From Acidimicrobiaceae bacterium (GTDB lineage Bacteria > Actinomycetota > Acidimicrobiia > Acidimicrobiales > Bog-793), in assembly GCA_027306925.1 (NCBI GenBank), contig DAHUXW010000042.1, forward strand, positions 1 to 49,397: DNA of 49,397 nucleotides. The letters are read 5' to 3'. The number at the start of each line of letters is the position of its first letter. Positions within the stretch are counted from its first letter, which is position 1. This document shows, in pieces, positions 44,154-49,397 of the stretch. Both the position numbers and the translations under genes were made by a program. Below the pieces are notes generated by a model. That model worked only from the letters and a program-made list of their open reading frames with translations, was not told where the DNA came from and searched no databases.

Positions 44154-45117
44154 CCTGCGAAACGAGGTACGGGTCGCAGTTCGCGTTCGGGCGGCGGTCC
44201 TCGAGCCAGCCCTTGCGTGCCTTCTCGACGGCCCAGGGGATCCGGATCGACGCGCCCCGGTCCGAGGCGCCGTAGCTGAACGTGTCCCAACGCGCGGTCT
44301 CGTGCGCGCCGGTGAGGCGCTCCTTGATTCCGTGGCCGTACGCGGCGATGTGCTTGTCGACCTGGGTCCCGAGCGCCTCGCAGCCGGCGACGATCGCGTC
44401 GTATCCCTCGCGCATGGCGCTGGTCGAGAAGTTGGTGTGCGCCCCGGCTCCGTTCCAGTCGCCCGGGACGGGCTTCGCCGCGAAGCTCACCTGGACCTCG
44501 TAGTCCTCGGCGATCCGGCAGAGCAGCCAGCGCGCGGTCCAGATCTGGTCGCCGATGGCCGGCGCGCCGAGGATGCCCACCTGGAACTCCCACTGGCCCT
44601 TCATGACCTCGGCGTTCGTTCCCTCGATGCTTATCCCCGCCTCCATGCAGGCAGTCGTGTGCCGCTCGATGATCTCCCGACCGACGATGTAGTCGCCGCC
44701 GACACCGCAGTAGTAGGGGCCCTGGGGCGCCGGGTAGCCGACTTCGGGCCAGCCGAGCGGCCGCCCGTCCTTGAAGAACGTGTACTCCTGCTCGATGCCG
44801 AACAGCGGCTCCTGGTCGGCGTACTTCTGCGCCGCCGCCACGGCGCCGGACCGGGAGTTCGTCGGGTGCGGCGTGAAGTCCGTGAGCTGCACCTCGCAGA
44901 GCACGAGGACGTTCCTGCCTCCCCGGATCGGGTCGGGGACGATGTAGACGGGCTGCAGCACGCAGTCGGAGTTGCTGCCGGGCGCCTGGTTCGTGCTCGA
45001 GCCGTCGAAGCCCCAGATCCCGGGCTCCCTGCCGTCCTCGACGATCTTGGTCTTGCAGCGCATCAACGGCGTCGGCACCGTACCGTCGATCCAGATGTAC
45101 TCAGCCTGGTAGCTCAC
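44113..45117 (-). CDS. glnII: Glutamine synthetase, type II (eukaryotic type; 334 aa)
   Basis: Makes glutamine from glutamate, ammonia and ATP. The short length and sequence are those of GSII: WGFDGSSTNQAPGSNSD, FGIEQEYTFF with catalytic Glu residues, GPYYCGVGGDY, NGAGAHTNFSTSAM and DRGASIRIP near the end. No adenylylation Tyr loop, so it is probably not controlled by GlnE. GTG start with GGAGTAAG upstream. The 3' end overlaps the EAL-HDOD gene tail to tail. A GSI gene usually also exists elsewhere in such genomes. Confidence 0.95.
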   Translation of the reverse strand: MSYQAEYIWIDGTVPTPLMRCKTKIVEDGREPGIWGFDGSSTNQAPGSNSDCVLQPVYIVPDPIRGGRNVLVLCEVQLTDFTPHPTNSRSGAVAAAQKYADQEPLFGIEQEYTFFKDGRPLGWPEVGYPAPQGPYYCGVGGDYIVGREIIERHTTACMEAGISIEGTNAEVMKGQWEFQVGILGAPAIGDQIWTARWLLCRIAEDYEVQVSFAAKPVPGDWNGAGAHTNFSTSAMREGYDAIVAGCEALGTQVDKHIAAYGHGIKERLTGAHETARWDTFSYGASDRGASIRIPWAVEKARKGWLEDRRPNANCDPYLVSQVMIETICGAAAGN

Positions 45118-45324
45118 GCCTTACTCCTACGCTCTCTCGGTTCGGCTTGGACGTCGACGGGCGCCGACCGACCGGGTGAGCCCGATCGTCGCCAGACGGA
45201 CGCGAGGCGAGGGGCCGCTCGCTCGCTCGGACCGGCCCCCGGCTCGGCGCCAGACTCCCAGCGGCACGTTTCCCGACTGTGTCCGGTTTGTGAACTCCGC
45301 GTGAACCCGCACGCCGCGGGCGCC

Positions 45325-45383
45325 GCTCCGGGGGTTCAGCTTCGCGCGCCGCCGCTGCTCCGGGGGCTCAGCTTCGCGCGCCG
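45325..45383. repeat. 27-bp imperfect direct repeat, 32-bp period
   Basis: Copies at 45325-45351 and 45357-45383 start GCTCCGGGGG and end CAGCTTCGCGCGCCG, differing at one base (T/C). The right copy spans the stop and last codons of the GGDEF gene; the left is a duplicate lying outside it. The short gap between GSII and this repeat (45118-45324) holds no gene and must contain the GSII promoter. Confidence 0.85.
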
Positions 45384-46699
45384 GCGCCGGCTCGTCGCCG
45401 GCGCTTCTCGTCGTACATCGCCGCGTCGGCACGCCGCAGCAGGTCCCGGGTCGAGTCCCCGCGCCTCGCGGCCGCGGCCCCCACGCTCGCGCTGACGGGC
45501 AGGCGGCGGTACGCGCTCAGCTCGGCGATCGCGACCGCGATCCTGCACGCGAGGCCGTGCGCGTCGGACGGGTCGGCGCTGTCGACGAGCACGGCGAACT
45601 CGTCGCCACCGAGGCGACCGACGAGGTCGCCCGGCCGCGTCTTGGACTCGAGCACCTGGGCGATCGCGACGAGCAGCTCGTCACCCACGTCGTGGCCGTG
45701 GGTGTCGTTCACGGCCTTGAAGCCGTCGAGGTCGCAGTAGAGCAGCGCGACGCGCTCGGGCGCGGTGCCGAGCCGGTCCGCGAGCGCCTCCTCGATCTCG
45801 ACGCGGTTGAGCAGCCCGGTGAGCGGGTCGCAGCTCGCGATCCTGCGCAGCTCGGATACGCGGGCGTGGTGCGCGCTCACGTCGACGAGCGTGACGACGG
45901 TCACGGGGACTGCGCCGCGTCCGCCACGCTCGCCGCGCACCGCGAACGTCGCCTCGACGACGCGCTCGGCCGCCGACGGCCGCGGTGGAAGGAGCCGGAA
46001 GCTCGTCGTCACCTCGCCGCCCGCGTCGCGGACCGACTCGAGCGCCTGCTCGACGCGCGAGCGGTCGCGCAGGTCCGCGATCCCGGCGAGCCCCTCGTCG
46101 TCGAGGCGCGCGATCGCGTCGTGGCAGAGGTCGCGCGCCGCGTCGTTCGCGAAGCGCACCGATCCCGTGGGGTCGAGGAGCAGGATCGGCAGCGGCACGG
46201 CACCTGCCAGGCTCTCGAGCTCGCGCTCGACACCCGGGGCGACGGGTGCGTCCGCGGACTCCCGGACGGTAACGACGAAGCCGCGGATGGCCGGATCGTC
46301 GAGGCAGTTCAGCGCGTGCACGTCGTGGAACCGCCACTCGCCCGAGGCGACCCGGAGCCGGACCGCGCCGATCCCCTCCCAGCCGGGTGCGGTCGCGAGG
46401 CCCGCGCGGGCGAAGGCCCGGACGTGCTCCACGTCGCCCGGGTGGCAGTGCTCGAAGATGCTCGATCCGACTCGCTCGGTGCCGAACGCCGTGCCCGCCC
46501 CGCCGAGCAGGGCGGTGATGCACCCGTCGGGCGCGACCGCGAGGACGAGCTCGCCGACGTGCGCCGCGAGCGCGAGGAGTGTGGGCGTGGCCCCCCCGAG
46601 TGGCTGCGTGCCCTCCGGGACGCCATGCCACGCTCCGTCGCTACGGCCGACGGCCATGTCGTGAATCAGATCGGAGGAGAGGGCTTGAGATGACACCAC
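45368..46699 (-). CDS. PAS-GGDEF diguanylate cyclase (443 aa)
   Basis: Makes c-di-GMP. Two N-terminal PAS-like sensory regions (about 40-150 and 165-265; the second with PLPILLLDPTGSVRFAN), then a GGDEF domain (about 280-440). The active site is intact, GGDEF at 364-368, with metal/substrate residues DLDGFKAVNDTHGHDVGD before it. The inhibitory I-site RxxD (Arg355-Asp358) is 5 residues upstream, so product feedback is expected. No membrane helices: a cytosolic sensor. It is likely the active counterpart of the degenerate EAL-HDOD protein encoded 1.2 kb away. Confidence 0.93.
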   Translation of the reverse strand: MVSSQALSSDLIHDMAVGRSDGAWHGVPEGTQPLGGATPTLLALAAHVGELVLAVAPDGCITALLGGAGTAFGTERVGSSIFEHCHPGDVEHVRAFARAGLATAPGWEGIGAVRLRVASGEWRFHDVHALNCLDDPAIRGFVVTVRESADAPVAPGVERELESLAGAVPLPILLLDPTGSVRFANDAARDLCHDAIARLDDEGLAGIADLRDRSRVEQALESVRDAGGEVTTSFRLLPPRPSAAERVVEATFAVRGERGGRGAVPVTVVTLVDVSAHHARVSELRRIASCDPLTGLLNRVEIEEALADRLGTAPERVALLYCDLDGFKAVNDTHGHDVGDELLVAIAQVLESKTRPGDLVGRLGGDEFAVLVDSADPSDAHGLACRIAVAIAELSAYRRLPVSASVGAAAARRGDSTRDLLRRADAAMYDEKRRRRAGAGARS

Positions 46700-46736
46700 C
46701 AGGGCAGAACGATAGCGCGCGTCCCGCCGTCCGGCA

Positions 46737-46764
46737 CGCTCGGTAGTGTGCCGACTACCGAGCG
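46737..46764 (-). terminator. 11-bp perfect hairpin between aldo/keto reductase and GGDEF genes
   Basis: CGCTCGGTAGT (46737-46747) pairs perfectly with ACTACCGAGCG (46754-46764) around a 6-nt loop. It lies after the aldo/keto reductase stop and before the GGDEF start on the same strand. There is no T-run, as is common in high-GC actinobacteria, so a terminator is likely but an operator cannot be excluded. Confidence 0.5.
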
Positions 46765-46831
46765 CACCGTTCCACGCGCGGTCGCCCCGGCAGGCCGTGG
46801 TCGTGGCGACTGGACCGAGATCGCCGGAGTG

Positions 46832-47791
46832 TCAGGCGAGCACCGCGTCGATCCGCTCGAGCACCGCGTCGTCGAGCAGCGCCATGACCTCGAGCGCCCG
46901 CAGGTTCTCGGTGACCTGCTCGCTCGTGCTCGCCCCGGTGATGACCGTCGAGACCCTCGGGTTCACCGCGCACCAGGCGATCGCGAGCTGCGAGAGCGTG
47001 CACCCGAGCTCGTCCGCCACGGACCTGAGCGCCGTGACCTTCGCGTTCGTCGCGGGGTCGGTGAGGTGGTCGCGGAGCCACTCGTAGCCCGGGAGCGCCC
47101 CCCGGGAGCCGGCCGGGATGCCGTCGACGTACTTGCCCGTGAGCACGCCGGACGCGAGCGGGCTCCAGGTCGTGAGGCCGAGGCCGATGTCGTCGTAGAG
47201 CCGCTCGAACTCCGTCTCGACCTTCGCGCGATGGAGCATGTTGTACTGCGGCTGCTCCATGACCGGCTTGTGGAGGTGGTGCCGCTCGGCGATCTCCCAC
47301 GCCGCGCGGACCTCGTCCGCGGACCACTCCGAGGTCCCCCAGTAGAGGGCCTTGCCGGAGCTCACGATGTCGTGCATCGCGTGCACGGTCTCCTCGATCG
47401 GCGTCTCGGGGTCTGCCCGGTGGCAGAAGAGGAGGTCCACCTCGTCGAGCCCGAGCCGGTCGAGCGACGCGTCGATCGCCTGCATGAGGTACTTGCGGTT
47501 CAACGTGTTCTTCATGTTCACGTCGTCGTGGATGCCCCAGAACAGCTTCGTCGACAGGACGTAGGAGTGCCGCGGCCAGCCGAGCTTCGCGATCGCATCA
47601 CCCATGATGCGCTCCGACTCGCCGCCCGCGTAGGACTCCGCGTTGTCGAAGAAGTTCACCCCTGCGTCCCTCGCGACGGACAGGCACCGCTGCGCGAGGT
47701 CGCCGGCGACCTGGGACCCGAACGTCACCCACGAGCCGAGCGACAGCACGCTGACTTTGAGCCCCGATCGACCGAGACGCCGATACTCCAT
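46832..47791 (-). CDS. Aldo/keto reductase, AKR6 (Kv-beta-like) group (319 aa)
   Basis: NADPH-dependent carbonyl reductase with a TIM-barrel. Catalytic tetrad residues are in [14 protein letters not shown] (Asp, Tyr), LSTKLFWG (Lys) and [11 protein letters not shown] (His). The C-terminal cofactor segment [18 protein letters not shown] is typical. The group resembles voltage-gated K+ channel beta subunits and YghZ-type enzymes that reduce small aldehydes. Strong start at ATG 47791 with family N-terminus [14 protein letters not shown]. Divergent to idi. Confidence 0.94.
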   Translation of the reverse strand: MEYRRLGRSGLKVSVLSLGSWVTFGSQVAGDLAQRCLSVARDAGVNFFDNAESYAGGESERIMGDAIAKLGWPRHSYVLSTKLFWGIHDDVNMKNTLNRKYLMQAIDASLDRLGLDEVDLLFCHRADPETPIEETVHAMHDIVSSGKALYWGTSEWSADEVRAAWEIAERHHLHKPVMEQPQYNMLHRAKVETEFERLYDDIGLGLTTWSPLASGVLTGKYVDGIPAGSRGALPGYEWLRDHLTDPATNAKVTALRSVADELGCTLSQLAIAWCAVNPRVSTVITGASTSEQVTENLRALEVMALLDDAVLERIDAVLA

Positions 47792-47917
47792 GGTGTTCCC
47801 CCTCGTCGCGCATCCTGGACCGGTCCGCGGACTGCCGCTCGCGCGGCGCGGGACCGTTTAGCATTCTGGCGGATCGGCGCCAGGCTCCGGACGCGGAGGT
47901 GGTCGGGACGAGGAGCG

Positions 47918-48601
47918 GTGGTCGAGTTGGAGCACGGTGTGGCGGGGTCACGACCCGGGGCGGGCGCGCGCGAGCGGCCGGGGCCCGCCCGGCCTCCGGT
48001 GCGCGACGCCGGCGACGGATCGCCCGTCGGGATCGAACGCCCGATCGTGCTCCTCGTCGACGAGCACGCCGCGATCGTCGGCCAGTCGGGCAAGCTCGAG
48101 GCCCACGAGCCGCCGGGGCTCCTTCACCTCGCGTTCTCCGCGTTCTTGTACCGGAGCGACGGGCGCGTCCTGCTTCAGCGGCGTGCCGCGTCGAAGTACC
48201 ACTTCCCGCTCCACTGGGCGAACGCGTGCTGTAGCCACCCCGGGCCGGGCGAGCAGGTTGTCGAGTCGGCGGAGCGCCGCGTCCTCGAGGAGCTCGGCGT
48301 GTCGTGCGCGCTCCGCCCGGTCGGCGTGTTCGTCTACCGGGCGACGTGCCCGTCGAGCGGCCTCGTCGAGCACGAGCTCGACCACGTGCTCGTCGGCACG
48401 ACGGACGACGAGCCGAGCCCGCAGCCGTCCGAGGTCGCCGAGCTCCGCTGGGTCCTCCCCACCGAGGTCGCGGCCGGGCGGCCGGAGGGCGCGCACGCGC
48501 CGTGGCTGTCCCGGGCGCTCGAGATCGCGGAGGCCGGCCGGCGGTCGGGCGGCGCGGAACTGCCGGGAGCGGCGCGGGCCCCCGGGCGCCGGATACCGTA
48601 G
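47918..48601 (+). CDS. idi: Isopentenyl-diphosphate delta-isomerase, type I (227 aa)
   Basis: Interconverts IPP and DMAPP for isoprenoid synthesis. Nudix-type fold with LHLAFSAFLYRSDGRVLLQRRA, catalytic Cys104 in NACCSHPGPGE (metal-binding His next to it), the Nudix-like AERRVLEELG and the Glu-containing VEHELDHVLVG. The N-terminal 40 residues are low-complexity, so GTG at 47939 or another start further in is possible; 47918 follows GAGGAG closely. Stop is 5 nt before the bioY start. The presence of type I idi fits Actinomycetota. Confidence 0.92.
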   Translation: MVELEHGVAGSRPGAGARERPGPARPPVRDAGDGSPVGIERPIVLLVDEHAAIVGQSGKLEAHEPPGLLHLAFSAFLYRSDGRVLLQRRAASKYHFPLHWANACCSHPGPGEQVVESAERRVLEELGVSCALRPVGVFVYRATCPSSGLVEHELDHVLVGTTDDEPSPQPSEVAELRWVLPTEVAAGRPEGAHAPWLSRALEIAEAGRRSGGAELPGAARAPGRRIP

Positions 48602-48606
48602 GTGCC

Positions 48607-49215
48607 ATGGCGCTCCCGGGCTCGACGACACAGGTGGCGAGCGTCGGCGCGCGGCGCCCGGCGGTGCTCGCGGACCTCGTGCCCGGCGCAGTCGTCCGGG
48701 ACGTGCTCCTCGTCCTCGGGGCGGCCGGGGCCGTCGGTGCCCTCGCCCAGCTCGTCGTGCACCTGCCGTTCACCCCGGTCCCGGTCACGGGCCAGACGCT
48801 CGGCGTCGTCCTCTCGGGGTGCGCGCTCGGCTGGCGCCGCGCCGCGCTCGCCCTCGCGCTCTACCTCGGCGCGGGGCTCGCCGGGGTGCCCTGGTTCGCC
48901 GGGCACACCTCGGGCTGGCAGCAGGCCAACGGCGGCTATCTCGTCGGCTTCGTCGCCGCGGCCGCGCTGTGCGGCTGGCTCGCGGAGCGCGGGGCCGACC
49001 GCACCGTGCTGCGCAGCGTGCCCACGATGGTCGCGGGCGAGATCGTCCTGTACACGATCGCGGTCCCATGGCTCGCGCTCGCACTCCACGTCGACCTCGC
49101 GCGGGCGATCGCGCTCGGGCTCACGCCGTTCCTCGCGGGCGACGCGCTGAAGATGGCGTGTGCGGCCGCGCTGCTCCCTGCGACGTGGCGCGCGGTCGGC
49201 GGCGCCCGCCGCTGA
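48607..49215 (+). CDS. bioY: Biotin transporter BioY (202 aa)
   Basis: S-component of an ECF vitamin transporter. Six helices; family motifs LPFTPVPVTGQTLGVVLSG in the first third and GYLVGFVAAA with PWFAG before it; the conserved late segment FLAGDALKMACAAALLP binds biotin in homologues. Immediately downstream of idi (5 nt), probably co-transcribed. No BioM/BioN energising genes are in the window; it may share an EcfAA'T module or act alone. Confidence 0.94.
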   Translation: MALPGSTTQVASVGARRPAVLADLVPGAVVRDVLLVLGAAGAVGALAQLVVHLPFTPVPVTGQTLGVVLSGCALGWRRAALALALYLGAGLAGVPWFAGHTSGWQQANGGYLVGFVAAAALCGWLAERGADRTVLRSVPTMVAGEIVLYTIAVPWLALALHVDLARAIALGLTPFLAGDALKMACAAALLPATWRAVGGARR

Positions 49216-49397
49216 GCGAGGGTCGCCAGGATCGCGCGGGTGCTTCGGACCGCGCCGCGGTTCTCAGCACCGCCACAGCTTCGCCTGCGGCCGTGCCCAG
49301 CTTGCCCCGCGATACTTCGCGGTCGTGGACGACCGCCGCAGCGCGCCCGACGCGACGCCGGCCGGACCAGGCCCGGGCCGCGCGCGACACCGCCAGT
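49216..49397. other. 182-bp end of window, no supported gene
   Basis: A GTG at 49325 opens a frame to the edge with an Asp/Ala/Pro/Arg-rich start (VDDRRSAPDATPAGPGPG) that could be the N-terminus of a further plus-strand gene, but this is too short to judge. The opposite-strand frame 49121-49390 overlaps bioY and is rejected. Confidence 0.3.

Noticed and set aside
49121-49390. Minus-strand 89-residue open frame at the window end
   Set aside because: Overlaps the conserved end of bioY and is Arg/Ala-rich noise.
1-49397. CRISPR arrays, tRNA and rRNA genes
   Set aside because: No spaced direct repeats of CRISPR size and no T-loop/anticodon arrangements or rRNA-like conserved blocks were noticed; GGTTCGA-like strings fall inside coding genes.

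Overview
The window is very GC-rich, uses many GTG starts, and packs genes into 4-nt ATGA/GTGA overlaps. Gene content (GSII-type glutamine synthetase, type I IPP isomerase, ASST-family remnant, OmpR/HisKA pair with actinobacterial features) points to an uncultured Actinomycetota, perhaps Acidimicrobiia or Thermoleophilia. The phylum is fairly secure; the class is a guess. No rRNA, tRNA or CRISPR array is visible.

Region 1 (about 1-9.1 kb) looks like an accessory, decaying stretch. It holds a P2-type cation ATPase cut by the window edge, an aquaporin coupled to a ParB-like small protein, a DHA2 drug exporter with a small partner and a GyrI-like protein. Between them lie fragments of an ISL3 transposase, an APC permease and a molybdenum hydroxylase. 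Its base composition looks less CGCG-rich than the rest.

Region 2 (9.2-21.1 kb) is the most notable part. On the minus strand, six genes in one operon (13396-20534) encode a membrane complex related to group 4 hydrogenases and complex I: NuoB-, NuoL/M-, NuoH-, HyfE-, HyfF- and fused NuoCD-like subunits. The large subunit lacks all cysteines expected to bind NiFe, so this is best read as an 'energy-converting hydrogenase related' (Ehr) complex, without its own ferredoxin subunit. An ArsR-family regulator lies just upstream. Converging on the operon are two membrane-anchored cupredoxins with C-x3-C motifs and a third membrane protein, which are plausible redox partners. An MFS gene and a frameshifted arylsulfotransferase remnant flank them.

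Region 3 (21.2-33.5 kb) holds an ABC-2 exporter, a divergent radical SAM/SPASM protein, secreted proteins (including a GH26-like glycosidase with Gly/Thr linkers), gamma-glutamyltransferase, a D,D-carboxypeptidase, a SulP transporter with an apparent in-frame internal deletion, a GalT-like transferase and an AlkA-type glycosylase.

Region 4 (33.7-49.4 kb) is mostly housekeeping and signalling: a polar amino acid ABC transporter, GNAT, an OmpR-family two-component pair, an SDR/epimerase/siderophore-interacting protein/flavin reductase run, an EAL-HDOD protein overlapping GSII tail to tail, a PAS-GGDEF cyclase, an aldo/keto reductase, IPP isomerase and BioY.
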